Assembly: GCF_902859855.1 (NCBI RefSeq)
Contig: NZ_CADIKH010000016.1
Coordinates: 62,001 to 126,000, forward strand
DNA from: Paraburkholderia humisilvae
GTDB taxonomy: Bacteria > Pseudomonadota > Gammaproteobacteria > Burkholderiales > Burkholderiaceae
DNA: 64,000 nt
Reading direction: 5' to 3'
In this document: positions 54,356 to 63,873 of the stretch, in pieces
How the letters are laid out: every line of letters begins with the position of its first letter
How positions within the stretch are numbered: position 1 is the stretch's first letter
Made by a program: the position numbers and the translations under genes
Notes under the pieces: model-generated
The model's database searches: none
Told to the model about the DNA's origin: nothing
What the model saw: the letters and a program-made list of their open reading frames with translations, nothing else

Positions 54356-55033
54356 TCAGGATGCGCGTTCACCGTGCGTGCCGATACCGATCGCTTCGGC
54401 CTTCCTGACCAGATCGGCCACCGAGCGCGCTTCCATCTTCTTCATCACCTGGCCGCGGTGAATCTTCACGGTGATCTCGCTCAGTTTCATTTCCGCGGCG
54501 ATCTGCTTGTTCATCAGGCCCACCACCACGTACTCCATCACCTGCTGTTCGCGCGGCGTCAACGTGTGGTAGCACGAGCGCACCGATGCGACCGCGTGTT
54601 CGGCGTCGATACGCTTCGCGTCTTGCGCAAGCGCATGGGCGACCGCATCGAGCATGTCCTGGTCTCGAAAGGGCTTCGTAAAGAAATCGAGCGCGCCGGC
54701 CTTCATTGCTTTCACCGACATCGCAATGTCGCCGTGTCCGGTCATGAACACGATCGGAATGCGCATGTCGGTCTTGGCCACTTCCTCCTGAAACGCAAGG
54801 CCGCTTTCGCCACGTAGCCGGACATCGAGCACGAGGCAGCTCGGCACCGTGGACTTCGGGTAATCGAGAAACGCGCGCGAAGACGCAAAGGTTTCGACGC
54901 GCAAGCCCACTGAGCGCAGCAACGCGCCAAGCGCGGTGCGCATTGCTTCGTCATCGTCGACCACATAGACCACTGACGGCGCCGCCTGCGCCGCCACGCC
55001 AGTCGAAGCCGAATTCAACTGCTGCGAATTCAT
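54356..55033 (-). CDS. FixJ-family response regulator (receiver + LuxR HTH)
   Basis: The 225-residue protein has a receiver domain (VDDDEAMR, Asp in VLDVRLRGESG, Lys in FFTKPF) and a C-terminal LuxR-type helix-turn-helix (LTPREQQVMEYVVVGLMNKQ). It should be phosphorylated by the histidine kinase encoded upstream and activate transcription. A GGAGGGA site precedes the ATG. The kinase gene ends 155 bp before it, in the same direction, so they may share a promoter. Confidence 0.93.
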   Translation of the reverse strand: MNSQQLNSASTGVAAQAAPSVVYVVDDDEAMRTALGALLRSVGLRVETFASSRAFLDYPKSTVPSCLVLDVRLRGESGLAFQEEVAKTDMRIPIVFMTGHGDIAMSVKAMKAGALDFFTKPFRDQDMLDAVAHALAQDAKRIDAEHAVASVRSCYHTLTPREQQVMEYVVVGLMNKQIAAEMKLSEITVKIHRGQVMKKMEARSVADLVRKAEAIGIGTHGERAS

Positions 55034-55187
55034 GTGTCCCTCCAACTGCAGCGGTCGACCGTGAACGGTACACGAAGCCGCTGCCTGTTCAATAAATGAT
55101 TATCGTTGCATGCAGTATAGATAGTAGTTGTTTCGCTTTTGCAGCGAAAGCAATACCGGCTGGAAAAAAAATTCCATGCGCCGCGGT

Positions 55188-57083
55188 TCACGCGGCTTCT
55201 TTTGCAAGCGGGGGCAACACGCACTGAAATGTTGCCCCGTGCGCTTCATTGTTGAACACCTTGATCTTTCCGCCGTGCGAATCGATGATCGAGCGGCAAA
55301 TGGACAGTCCCATGCCCATCCCGTGCGGTTTCGTGCTGAAGAATGCATCGAACAGCCGCTCCGCGTGGTGCGGGTCGATGCCGGTGCCGCAGTCGCGCAC
55401 CGTCAGCCGCACATTGCCGTCGGGCGTGAGGCCCGTTTCGATCGATAATTCGCGCGCCCAGCCGGTGACGCCGTCCATCGCCTGTATTCCGTTCATCACA
55501 AGATTGATCAGCACCTGCTGCAGTTGCACACGGTCGCCGAGTACCGGCGGCAGCAGCGGCGCGAGTCGCACGCGCAGCGGTACCTGGTGGCTCAGCACTT
55601 CGCGCTGCGTGAGCGAAATGACATCGTTGACCACATCGTTCAAACCGAGCGGCACTTTTTGCCCGGTATCCTTTCGTGCGAGCGTACGGATACGTCGCAC
55701 GATTTCGGTCGCGCGACGGCCTTCGCCGACCATCCGCATGACGCCGGCGCGCACCTCGTCGGGCTCCGGCGGCTGACGCTCGAGCCAGCGCAGGCATGCC
55801 TCGCCACTTGTCACGATCGCCGCGAGCGGCTGGCCGACTTCGTGCGCGATCGACGCGGACAGCTCGCCCAGCGTGGTGACGCGCGTCACCCGCGCCAGTT
55901 CGGATTGCGCATGATGCAACTGCTGCTCCGCCTGTCTCGCCTCGGTCACGTCCATCACGGCGCCGGCATAGTGCAGCCGTTCCGGCTCGTCCTTCATCAC
56001 GTGCGCGACCACGTGCAGGTATTTAATCGCGCCATCAGGCAACACCAGACGGAATTCGAAGTCGAAATCCTGCTTATGCGTCGACGCATCGCCGATCGTA
56101 TTGCGAAACCGTTCGACATCTTCAGGATGCACGCGCTGCAGCACCAGTTCGAGCGTCGGCACCACGTGCGGGTCGAATTCGAAGATGCGGAAGGTCTGCT
56201 CGGACCAGACCACTTCGCCGCTCCATACGTTCCAGCCGAAGCTGCCCGTGCGGCTCAAGCGCTGCGCCTCGGCGAGATAGGTGGCCTGGCTGCGCCGCAG
56301 CGCCTGTTCGGCCTGCTTGCGCGCCGTGACGTCATTGCCGGTTTCCAGCGTCGCGAGCGCGCGTCCGTTGCCGTTGCGCTGCAATGACCAGCGGCTCGCT
56401 ATCACGAGCTCGGTGCCGTCGCAGCGCGTATGAATCAGTTCGCCTTCCCAACGTCCGGTGCGCAGCAGCGTGTCGGTCGCATCGTCGAGCGAAACGGGGA
56501 AGCGCGTTTTCAATAGCGTATGGATGATCTTGCCGATCGCTTCGCGTTTTCGCCAGCCGTACATTTCTTCGGCGCCGAAATTCCAGAACAGGATCACCCC
56601 GTCCATATCGCGCACGATGACCGTGTCGTGCGTGAGATCGAGCAGACGCGCCTGCTCGATCTGCGTTTCGCCGAGCATGCGCACGTGCCGCACAAGCCCG
56701 GTAATCGCCAGCGACGCGATGCTGAACGTCAGCAACGCGGGGATGTCCTGTTTGTACTGGATATCGAAAGTCAGTGTCGGTTTGATGAAGAAGAAGTCGA
56801 TATACAGCACGGCGACGATGCATAGCCCGATCGACATCGTGAAACTGCCCACCAGCGAGATCAGCACGATCGCGATCAGGAAAATCGATTCGGCAGCGAC
56901 CGCGTCAAGGCCAAGTTTGTAGCAGACCAAACCGATCACACCGAGCGCGATGGTTCCACCGGCCCATCCAAGCGCCAGCCGGCGCAGAAAGTCAGACGGG
57001 TGGGCCAGGTCGGCGCGCATCCAGCGCGCCCATGCTTCCCACCAGCGGTGATCACGATGAGACGCTTGAAAGAGCGGGATCAT
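55188..57083 (-). CDS. PAS-domain sensor histidine kinase with DUF4118 membrane module
   Basis: This 631-residue kinase has an N-terminal four-helix membrane module (about residues 38-130, DUF4118/KdpD-like), two PAS domains (about 145-260 and 270-395), a HisKA domain with the His box SIAHEVGQPLAA, and an HATPase domain with the N box (LINLVMNGIQAM), DCGTGI and GMGMGLSI. The layout is like FixL-type or RoxS-type kinases of Burkholderia. No heme-binding histidine was identified, so the signal (oxygen, redox or membrane state) is not known. Confidence 0.94.
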   Translation of the reverse strand: MIPLFQASHRDHRWWEAWARWMRADLAHPSDFLRRLALGWAGGTIALGVIGLVCYKLGLDAVAAESIFLIAIVLISLVGSFTMSIGLCIVAVLYIDFFFIKPTLTFDIQYKQDIPALLTFSIASLAITGLVRHVRMLGETQIEQARLLDLTHDTVIVRDMDGVILFWNFGAEEMYGWRKREAIGKIIHTLLKTRFPVSLDDATDTLLRTGRWEGELIHTRCDGTELVIASRWSLQRNGNGRALATLETGNDVTARKQAEQALRRSQATYLAEAQRLSRTGSFGWNVWSGEVVWSEQTFRIFEFDPHVVPTLELVLQRVHPEDVERFRNTIGDASTHKQDFDFEFRLVLPDGAIKYLHVVAHVMKDEPERLHYAGAVMDVTEARQAEQQLHHAQSELARVTRVTTLGELSASIAHEVGQPLAAIVTSGEACLRWLERQPPEPDEVRAGVMRMVGEGRRATEIVRRIRTLARKDTGQKVPLGLNDVVNDVISLTQREVLSHQVPLRVRLAPLLPPVLGDRVQLQQVLINLVMNGIQAMDGVTGWARELSIETGLTPDGNVRLTVRDCGTGIDPHHAERLFDAFFSTKPHGMGMGLSICRSIIDSHGGKIKVFNNEAHGATFQCVLPPLAKEAA

Positions 57084-57298
57084 GGTCTGCCGGTCACGGT
57101 CACAAAGATACTCGATCGTTGTCGATGCAAGAAGGGACCGCTGATGATCGTCAGGCCATAGGTCAGACCAGGGTTCGGCCGTGTCGCAGGCTGGCGACGC
57201 GTTGCTTTGAGACTGGCGGTCGTGTCGATGTTACGCCCCCACGCCGCCCGTTTATATCGCTATGGAAAAGTAACCTGTCGAAAACGAAAAACCGTGCG

Positions 57299-57313
57299 AT
57301 TCCGTAACGGAAT
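57299..57313. promoter_or_regulatory. Perfect palindrome ATTCCGT-A-ACGGAAT
   Basis: Seven-base arms around a single central A, located about 216 bases upstream of the histidine kinase start and about 50 bp after the end of a small - strand gene. It could be an operator for a dimeric regulator or a short terminator stem. Confidence 0.4.
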
Positions 57314-57364
57314 GGTCTGTTAAAAGCGCGGGGCAAGACAACCGATGACGCGTAGCGCCGATGG

Positions 57365-57652
57365 TTAGTCCCGCAGGTTGCCAAGATGCTGCGTGTTCAA
57401 CTTGTGCGTCTCGAGTTCGAGCAGGCGCGCTTCGACATCGCACGGAGATCCGTCATCCGGCGCGTTGCGCGTGAAAACACGCCTGACGGAAATACATAAG
57501 CGTGCGAAAAGACCTACTGCCGGATCACTCGGCGAACGGATGTGGCGTTCCGATTGGCCGTCTCGTGTCGCGCGCGAACGGGTTTCGAAACCGACACGCA
57601 GTACCGCTGCGTCGGTGCGATCGGGACAGTGTGATAGCGACTCTTGTTTCAT
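57365..57652 (-). CDS. Small hypothetical protein (95 aa)
   Basis: The ATG at 57652 has AAGGA at five bases spacing, which is the main support. The 95-residue product is basic and polar in the middle and ends with an acidic, leucine-rich helix (DVEARLLELETHKLNTQHLG) that looks like a genuine protein segment. No family is recognised. It precedes the DUF3563 and HPF-like genes in a stress-type block, but its role is unknown and it may not be expressed. Confidence 0.5.
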   Translation of the reverse strand: MKQESLSHCPDRTDAAVLRVGFETRSRATRDGQSERHIRSPSDPAVGLFARLCISVRRVFTRNAPDDGSPCDVEARLLELETHKLNTQHLGNLRD

Positions 57653-57730
57653 GGCGATCCTTAGTAAGACCAACGTTATTCTGCAGCGGCAAGCGCGGGC
57701 GTGAGATTCAGCCCGCGGCCCGCACGTCGC

Positions 57731-57877
57731 TCAGTACGGGTAGCCGTTGCGCTCGAGCGAGCGCATCCGCCGTTCGAGGTCGACGAGGTCCGATGCCTGT
57801 GCAAGATAGTCATGGCGGCGCCGATGTTCGGCACGTTCGATCCATTCGCCCAGCTTTTCGAGTAAATACGCAAACAT
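57731..57877 (-). CDS. DUF3563 small protein (48 aa)
   Basis: The frame encodes a 48-residue protein starting MFAYLLEKLGEWIERAEHRR and ending with LERNGYPY, which fits the DUF3563 family of short Burkholderia proteins. The ATG at 57877 has AGGAG six bases upstream; the ATG at 57880 is too close. The function is unknown. It is charged and helical, with no signal peptide. Confidence 0.8.
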   Translation of the reverse strand: MFAYLLEKLGEWIERAEHRRRHDYLAQASDLVDLERRMRSLERNGYPY

Positions 57878-58207
57878 CATGTTCTCCTATCACCCAGTGA
57901 GACTCGCGGCGCGGCGCAAGCGAGCGCTGCGATTCGGTCGACGCGCATCGGAAACGGTTATTGCGCATGGTCCGCGGAAGCGGAAACAGGCATGGCTCGT
58001 CGATGGAACGCATCGTAGAAGCCGAGAATGAGATGAAAGTGAGCACCGCATGCGCGCGTCGGGAGCGCGTACGAACCCGCGCCGGCGGGCCGTCATGCGT
58101 TACTTCGCAAGGACCGAACCGATCATCAGAAAAATTCGACTATTCCTGCCGTGCGTTGCCCCGTAGATTGACACCCGTCAGCGTACGAAACGGAACAGGA
58201 GATTGTG
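57878..58207. promoter_or_regulatory. Divergent DUF3563 / HPF-like intergenic region
   Basis: This 330-bp non-coding stretch should hold promoters for both genes. A TTGACA (58166 onward) is the best -35-like hexamer towards the HPF-like gene, but no matching -10 is clear. No FNR-like box (TTGAT-N4-ATCAA) was seen. Confidence 0.35.
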
Positions 58208-58603
58208 ATGGAGATCAGCATTCAGACTTCAGGGCTGCACTTGTCGCGTACCGAATCGGACGCGCTTCGCGAACACGTGCATAAGCGGATCAAGGAAACG
58301 TTCGCGCGCATCGCGCGCCGCATTTCGCACGTCACCGTGCATCTCGAGGATGTCGACGGTCCGCGCGGCGGACATGCGATGCATTGCCTGATGAAGGTCG
58401 GCATTGGCGGCAGGACGGCCGCGCTAGCGCAAGGCCGCGACCGCAATCTGTTCGCGCTCGTCAACCGCGTCTCCGCGTGTGCGGCGGGCAACACGCTCAA
58501 GCGCCTGAAACGGCGCATCGATACCGCCGCGTTCAGAAGGAACAGCGAACTCGCGCAGAACGAGCGGACACGGAACGACGAGCCGGCGGAGCCCGCCGCC
58601 TGA
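58208..58603 (+). CDS. HPF/RaiA-like ribosome-associated protein
   Basis: The 131-residue protein has the small HPF/RaiA fold signs: an N-terminal strand MEISIQTSGLHLS, helix LREHVHKRIKETFARI, strand SHVTVHLEDVDG, and a basic middle region. Related proteins bind stationary-phase ribosomes and protect them. The C-terminal tail (from about residue 105) is polar. GGAG lies upstream of the ATG. Co-location with low-oxygen and stress genes suits a dormancy role. Confidence 0.78.
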   Translation: MEISIQTSGLHLSRTESDALREHVHKRIKETFARIARRISHVTVHLEDVDGPRGGHAMHCLMKVGIGGRTAALAQGRDRNLFALVNRVSACAAGNTLKRLKRRIDTAAFRRNSELAQNERTRNDEPAEPAA

Positions 58604-58703
58604 ACGCCAATCGAAACGGATTCATGCTCCTCACTTTCCCATCATTGTTGGCTTGTACGATGGGTTGCATCGGGCCAACTCGCCGTTCGAAAGGGGAATT
58701 GAC

Positions 58704-59837
58704 GTGAAGTACGATTGTGTAATTGTCGGAGCAGGAATTCAGGGACTGTTGCTACTCGATCAGGCGCTAGCGCGCGGATTAAACGCATGTTGCATCGATC
58801 GGCTACCGCGCGTCGGCGATGGTCAGACGCTGCGTTCGCAGTTCTATCTCCATCGAGGTCACTTCTATGCCGAGCGTGAACTGATCAATCAGTTACACGA
58901 CGCGTATCCGAAGTGGCGCGAACTGATGCGGCGCTTGCGCATCAACGTGCGTTCGACCGAGTCGTATGTCGGCTTTGTCGGCGATCCGAGCGCGTGGACC
59001 CGCGTATGGACGCTGTGCGATCTGCACCATGTGCCAGTGACCGCGTGTCCGCCGGCACTCGAAGGCAACCACCTCGCGCATATCTACCGCTTTTCGCACG
59101 CGATGTTCGATGGTCGGGAATTGCTCGCGAAGCTCGTACAACGCAACCGGGCCTTCCTGAAGTTCGGTACGATCGACGCGATTGACGAGGGTCACGACGG
59201 CTACCAGATGCGTGTGGGTGACAGCACGCTCGATACACATCACATTGTGCTGTGCGCGGGCGCGGGCACGCCGGAGCTGGTCGGCATGCTGCCGCACGTG
59301 CGTAAGACCGTGTCCGTGCAAACGCGCGCATGTCAGGTGCTGGCGATGCGCGGCCGTGTACCGGATGCGAGCATCGTGATTCCCGATGCGCAATTGTTTA
59401 TCGCGCCGCAGTATGAAGCGGATGGTTCACCAGTCCTGCTCTATACGCATGGCGCGGACCCGCTGCTGGACAACGGCCGGCGCGCCGTGGTCGATCCGAC
59501 CCGGTTGCATGCGCAACTGAATGCGCTGAAGTCGTTATTGCCGGGTCTGCATGCGGCGGCGAACGAACGCACGCTGTATCTCGCGCAAAAGACTGAAAGC
59601 GCGGCGATGAGCGGCGGCAAGCATCCTAATGGGCCTTACGTCGAGCGGATTGCCGATGGCGTCGTATGCGTGCTGCCCAACAAGCTGTCTCTCGCGATCA
59701 ATGCCGCGGAAACCGCGCTATCGATGATCGAGCCCGAACAGGCGCCGCTGCATGCGGAGTCGCTGGTCGGGGTGCGGACCCATCTGCTTCGCGCGGCGGC
59801 GGAGATGCGCTTCATGAGCGAGGTGAGCCCTGTATAG
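58704..59837 (+). CDS. FAD-dependent oxidoreductase
   Basis: The 377-residue product starts with a Rossmann FAD motif CVIVGAGIQGLLLLDQALA (GxGxxG near residues 10-15) and has a DAO-like layout with LCAGAGTPELVGMLPHV in the middle. No membrane segment is obvious. The substrate is unknown; amino-acid or sugar oxidation is possible. The GTG at 58704 follows AAGGGG at seven bases and is preferred over an upstream ATG. It is followed by a 120-bp gap and the convergent molybdoenzyme gene. Confidence 0.85.
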   Translation: MKYDCVIVGAGIQGLLLLDQALARGLNACCIDRLPRVGDGQTLRSQFYLHRGHFYAERELINQLHDAYPKWRELMRRLRINVRSTESYVGFVGDPSAWTRVWTLCDLHHVPVTACPPALEGNHLAHIYRFSHAMFDGRELLAKLVQRNRAFLKFGTIDAIDEGHDGYQMRVGDSTLDTHHIVLCAGAGTPELVGMLPHVRKTVSVQTRACQVLAMRGRVPDASIVIPDAQLFIAPQYEADGSPVLLYTHGADPLLDNGRRAVVDPTRLHAQLNALKSLLPGLHAAANERTLYLAQKTESAAMSGGKHPNGPYVERIADGVVCVLPNKLSLAINAAETALSMIEPEQAPLHAESLVGVRTHLLRAAAEMRFMSEVSPV

Positions 59838-59957
59838 GAACATCACCGGCCAGCGCGGCGGATGCAGCGATCAGACGTAGCGAGGCCGATGCCGCAGGCG
59901 GACCGCGGCCGTGACCGGCCGACGACCCGCCTGCGCTTGCGTTTCACCCATTACGCG

Positions 59958-62276
59958 TCACGACTGCGGGGCCCACGCACCCGAGACGATATTGCGCGCG
60001 GACTTGGCGATCCGCACCGGCACCGACTTGTACGACGGCGTGCGGCTGCGCTTATCGTACGCGTACAACGGCACGAGCGGATTGGCCTCCGGGTAGTACG
60101 CGCCACAGCAACCGTCGGGCAGTTGATACTCGATCACCTTCAGATTGCGCACGACCCGCTCGATACCATCGTTCGACAGCGACACGAGATCGACGAGGTC
60201 GCCCGGATGCAGATTGCGCTTCGCGATTTCCTGCGCGTTGACGAATACCACGTCGCGCTGGCCGAACACACCGCGATAGCGGTCCGACAGTGAATAGAGC
60301 GTCGTGTTGTACTGATCGTGGCTGCGCATCGTCGTGAGCCACAGCCCGTCGTCTTCGCCATGCCACGGGTCTTCATCGAGGCCTTCGAACACCGCGAAGT
60401 TCGCCTTGCCGGTCGCCGTCGCCCAGATCCTTTCGCGCGCGGTCGACCGCAAATGGAAGCCGCCGGGCACGCGAATACGGGCGTTGTACGCCTCGAACTG
60501 CGGGAAGACCTTTTCGATCGCGTCGCGAATGCTGTCATAGTCGGCCACAAGCGCTTCCCACGGCACCGTCGTTTTGTCGCCGAGCGTCGCACGCGCGATG
60601 CCGGCGACGATCGCAGGTTCGCTCATCAGATGCTCGGACGCCGGGTCGTTGATGCCCGCTGACGCATGCACCATCGACATCGAGTCTTCGACAGTGATCG
60701 ACTGCGGCCCGGTCTCCTGAATGTCGACTTCCGTGCGTCCGAGGCACGGCAGAATCAGCGCTTCCTTCGCATGCACGAGATGGCTGCGGTTGAGCTTCGT
60801 CGCGATATGGACGGTCAGCGCGAGATTGCGCATCGCCTTTTGCAGCCGCGGCCAGTCGGGAATCGCCGTGGCGAAGTTGCCGCCCAGCGCGATGAACACC
60901 TTGCAGTCGCCGGACAACATCGCTTCGAGCGTCGCCACGACGTCGCGCCCGTGCTGCGGCGACGGCTTGAAGCCGAACGTCTGTTCGATGCGGTCGAGCC
61001 ATTCCTGTGCGGGCTTCTCGGTGATGCCGACCGTGCGGTTACCCTGCACGTTGGAATGGCCGCGCACCGGGCACACGCCCGCGCCTGGCCGACCAATATT
61101 GCCGCGCATTAGCGCGAGGTTGGCCATTTGCTGGACGTTCTCGGTCCCGCGATGGTGCTGCGTGACCCCCATCCCATAGACGAGGATCACGTTCTTCGCT
61201 TCCATGTAAACGTTCGCGACCGCGGTGAGGTCGGAACGCCGCAGGCCGGAGTTGTGCTCGATCGCGTCCCAGCCTGTCTTGCGCAGATCGTCGACCAGCG
61301 CTTCAAAGCCGAGCGTATGAGCCTGAATGAAATCGACGTCGATTTTTCGCGGCTGGTTGTTCGCGATAGCGTCGTCGTCGGCTTCGACGATCGCTTTCAT
61401 GATGCCTTTCAACGCGGCGACATCGCCGCCGACGCGCACCTGATACAGCGGATTGCTGATCGCGGTCCACGTTAGTGTGACCATCTCGATCGGGTTTTGC
61501 GGCGCCTGGAAGCGCTCGAGTGCGCGTTCGCGAAACGGGTTGAACGAAATGATGCGAGCGCCGCGTCGCGCTGCGTCGTGCAGGCTCGTCATCATCCGCG
61601 GACTGTTCGTGCCCGGGTTTTGTCCGAAGATGAAGATCGCATCCGCGTGATCGAAGTCCTCGAGCAGCACAGTGCCCTTACCGACGCCGATCGACTCGGG
61701 CAAGCCGACGCTGGTCGCCTCATGGCACATATTCGAGCAATCGGGAAAGTTGCCGCTGCCGTATTCACGCGCGAACAGCTGATAGAGAAACGCCGCTTCG
61801 TTCGATGCGCGGCCCGACGTATAGAAGTCGGCCTGGTTCGGCGAGTCGAGCGCGTTCAGATGCGCGGCGATCAGCGCGAACGCGTTGTCCCACGAGATCG
61901 ACACATAACGGTCGGACGCCGCGTCATACATCATCGGGTGGGTGAGACGGCCGACCATCTCGAGGTCGAAGTCTTCCCACGCGCTGAGCTCGGTCACGGT
62001 ATGGTTCGCGAAGAACTCGGGCGTGCAGCGCGCGGAGGTCGCTTCCCACGCGACCGCTTTCGCCCCGTTTTCGCAGAACTCGAACGACGACGTGTGTTTC
62101 GGATCGGGCCACGCACAGCCCGGGCAGTCGAAGCCTTCCGGCTGGTTCATCCGCAGCAGCGTGCGTGCCCCGAATACGGGAATGCCCTGTTCGGCCAGCG
62201 CCTTGCCCGTCGCCTTTAGCGCGCCCCAGCCGCCGGCCGGTTCGCGATAGACGCGAATCGATTTCCTTTCTGCCAT
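59958..62276 (-). CDS. YdeP-family molybdopterin oxidoreductase
   Basis: This 772-residue protein belongs to the FdhF-like YdeP family of molybdopterin-guanine-dinucleotide enzymes. Typical elements are CPGCAWPDP near residue 51, NMCHEATSVGLPESIGVGKG, FGQNPGTNSPRMMTSL, YGMGVTQHHRGTENVQ, CPVRGHSNVQGNRTVG and a C-terminal MopB domain. YdeP is linked to acid resistance in E. coli, and its substrate is not known; formate dehydrogenase activity should not be assumed. The N-terminal cysteines are too few for the classic Fe-S site. AAGGGGG precedes the ATG. Confidence 0.92.
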   Translation of the reverse strand: MAERKSIRVYREPAGGWGALKATGKALAEQGIPVFGARTLLRMNQPEGFDCPGCAWPDPKHTSSFEFCENGAKAVAWEATSARCTPEFFANHTVTELSAWEDFDLEMVGRLTHPMMYDAASDRYVSISWDNAFALIAAHLNALDSPNQADFYTSGRASNEAAFLYQLFAREYGSGNFPDCSNMCHEATSVGLPESIGVGKGTVLLEDFDHADAIFIFGQNPGTNSPRMMTSLHDAARRGARIISFNPFRERALERFQAPQNPIEMVTLTWTAISNPLYQVRVGGDVAALKGIMKAIVEADDDAIANNQPRKIDVDFIQAHTLGFEALVDDLRKTGWDAIEHNSGLRRSDLTAVANVYMEAKNVILVYGMGVTQHHRGTENVQQMANLALMRGNIGRPGAGVCPVRGHSNVQGNRTVGITEKPAQEWLDRIEQTFGFKPSPQHGRDVVATLEAMLSGDCKVFIALGGNFATAIPDWPRLQKAMRNLALTVHIATKLNRSHLVHAKEALILPCLGRTEVDIQETGPQSITVEDSMSMVHASAGINDPASEHLMSEPAIVAGIARATLGDKTTVPWEALVADYDSIRDAIEKVFPQFEAYNARIRVPGGFHLRSTARERIWATATGKANFAVFEGLDEDPWHGEDDGLWLTTMRSHDQYNTTLYSLSDRYRGVFGQRDVVFVNAQEIAKRNLHPGDLVDLVSLSNDGIERVVRNLKVIEYQLPDGCCGAYYPEANPLVPLYAYDKRSRTPSYKSVPVRIAKSARNIVSGAWAPQS

Positions 62277-62322
62277 GGTGCCCCCTTCCTACGTGTCGGG
62301 ATTAAGAGAAGCAATGTTATGC

Positions 62323-62341
62323 AGAGGCGCTGCGCGCCTCT
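62323..62341. terminator. Hairpin between the small cyd-linked gene and the YdeP gene
   Basis: AGAGGCGC (62323-62330) and GCGCCTCT (62334-62341) form a perfect 8-bp stem with a 3-base loop. It lies between two - strand genes and may end or dampen read-through from the cyd operon. No clear U-run is present on the - strand. Confidence 0.45.
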
Positions 62342-62424
62342 TTCGAGATTGCCAATGGATTTTCGAAACACACGTACGCCTGCATGCGACCCGGACGTGA
62401 CGGTGCGAGAGGCGGCGACGCCGG

Positions 62425-62685
62425 TCAGCGGTGCACCGCCCACTGCACGAGCAGGTGGAATGGCAGCACGAAGAGAAAAGTTGCGCCAAAACCCGCGCAC
62501 CACAGAATGACGAGCCACATGATCTGGTTCGCCAGCGTGCGCGGCCGGGCCGCGGGTCGTGCGGGGCGCGGGGGGCGTCGTTGTGCAGGCTGAATTGCAA
62601 GCTGCATGGCCGCCTGCCTGACGAACGCTTCCACCGGTTGTTCCGCAGTGTGTTTGACGGATGGGTCAATGATAGATTCCGGCAT
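62425..62685 (-). CDS. Small membrane protein after cydB (DUF2474-like)
   Basis: The 86-residue protein has a proline/arginine-rich soluble N-terminus and one membrane helix near the C-terminus (MWLVILWCAGFGATFLFVLP). Short single-helix proteins of the CydX/DUF2474 type commonly follow cydB and stabilise cytochrome bd; this is probably one with an unusually long N-terminus. AGGAG precedes the ATG at 62685. It lies 61 bp after cydB. Confidence 0.75.
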   Translation of the reverse strand: MPESIIDPSVKHTAEQPVEAFVRQAAMQLAIQPAQRRPPRPARPAARPRTLANQIMWLVILWCAGFGATFLFVLPFHLLVQWAVHR

Positions 62686-62746
62686 GATCGATCTCCTTCG
62701 GCGCGTGTTGCGGTCGTCACCTTGCAGTGCGAAATGATTGCGTCGG

Positions 62747-63745
62747 CTACTCGTAACGTGCGCCGGGTTCGACCTTGCCGCGAAATACCCAGTAACCTGC
62801 CGTGGTATACGCGGTGATGATCGGAATAATGATGACTGCGCCCACTAACGTGAACACCTGACTCGAGCGCGGCGCGGCCGCATCGGCGAGTGTGATCGTG
62901 TTCGGAATCGCGTAGGGCCAGATGCTGACGAGCAAGCCGATGTAGCCGAGCAGCACCAGCGTGAGCGCGAGGATGAACGGCATGCCGTCGCTGCGCCGTT
63001 TCACCGCCCGATACATCAAGGCCGCGACGATCAGCACGAGCGCTGGCACCGGATAGAGCCGGTAGCGAAACGGCGACTCAAACCAGCGCGCGGCGATATG
63101 CGGGTCGGTGAGCGGCGTCCAGATCGACACTGCGGCGATAAAGCCGAGCAGCACCAGCGTGAGCGGGCCGATCAGGTCGTGCATCCGGCTTTGCAGATCG
63201 CCGCTCGTCTTCAGCACGAGAAACCCGCAGCCGAGCAGCGCATAAGTGATCATGAGCCCCATGCCGGCCAGGAAGCCGAATGGGGTGACCCAGAAAAACG
63301 GATCGCCGGAGAACACACCGTTGGTGGTTGGAATGCCGTGCAGATAGGCACCCAGAATCATGCCCTGAAAGAACGCCGCGCCGGCCGAGCCGCCGACAAA
63401 CGAGAGGTTCCACAGGTTTTTGGTGCGCGTCGCCTTGCCGCGGATCTCGAACGACACGCCGCGAAAGATCAGGCAGATCAGCATAAAGATGATCGGCAGA
63501 TAAAGCGCCGACAGCACGATCGAGTAGACCGCTGGAAACACCGCGAGCAACGCGGCGCCGCCTAGCACGAGCCAGGTCTCGTTGCCGTCCCAGACGGGCG
63601 CGATCGTGTGCATCATCATGTCGCGTTCGCCTTCGTCCGGGAAGAACGGAAAGATGATGCCGATGCCGAGATCGAAGCCGTCGAGTGCGACGTACATGAA
63701 AATGCCGAGCGCAATGATTGCGGCCCATATCGTGGTGATGACCAT
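62747..63745 (-). CDS. cydB: Cytochrome bd-type quinol oxidase subunit II
   Basis: CydB is the second subunit of the high-affinity quinol oxidase used at low oxygen. The 332-residue protein has eight or nine membrane helices, the early DGFDLGIGIIFPF segment (residues 23-35), and DGNETWLVLGGAAL with conserved acidic residues. Its short length fits the cyanide-insensitive CioB branch. It follows cydA by 128 bp on the - strand. Confidence 0.95.
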   Translation of the reverse strand: MVITTIWAAIIALGIFMYVALDGFDLGIGIIFPFFPDEGERDMMMHTIAPVWDGNETWLVLGGAALLAVFPAVYSIVLSALYLPIIFMLICLIFRGVSFEIRGKATRTKNLWNLSFVGGSAGAAFFQGMILGAYLHGIPTTNGVFSGDPFFWVTPFGFLAGMGLMITYALLGCGFLVLKTSGDLQSRMHDLIGPLTLVLLGFIAAVSIWTPLTDPHIAARWFESPFRYRLYPVPALVLIVAALMYRAVKRRSDGMPFILALTLVLLGYIGLLVSIWPYAIPNTITLADAAAPRSSQVFTLVGAVIIIPIITAYTTAGYWVFRGKVEPGARYE

Positions 63746-63873
63746 GCGACCCTCCGTGCGTGGCGTTGGTGCTTCGTTGGTACGCAGCGGGCGAAACCGC
63801 GACTGCGCTGCAGTGTGTTTCGTCAGTGATTCGTTAAAAGACCGAGGGCGGTTCGATCGCTCGAAGCGCGCTG

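Noticed and set aside
59958..62276. Formate dehydrogenase
   Set aside because: The protein fits YdeP with its CPGCAWPD element and lacks the usual N-terminal Fe-S cysteine pattern; no fdh partner genes are near.
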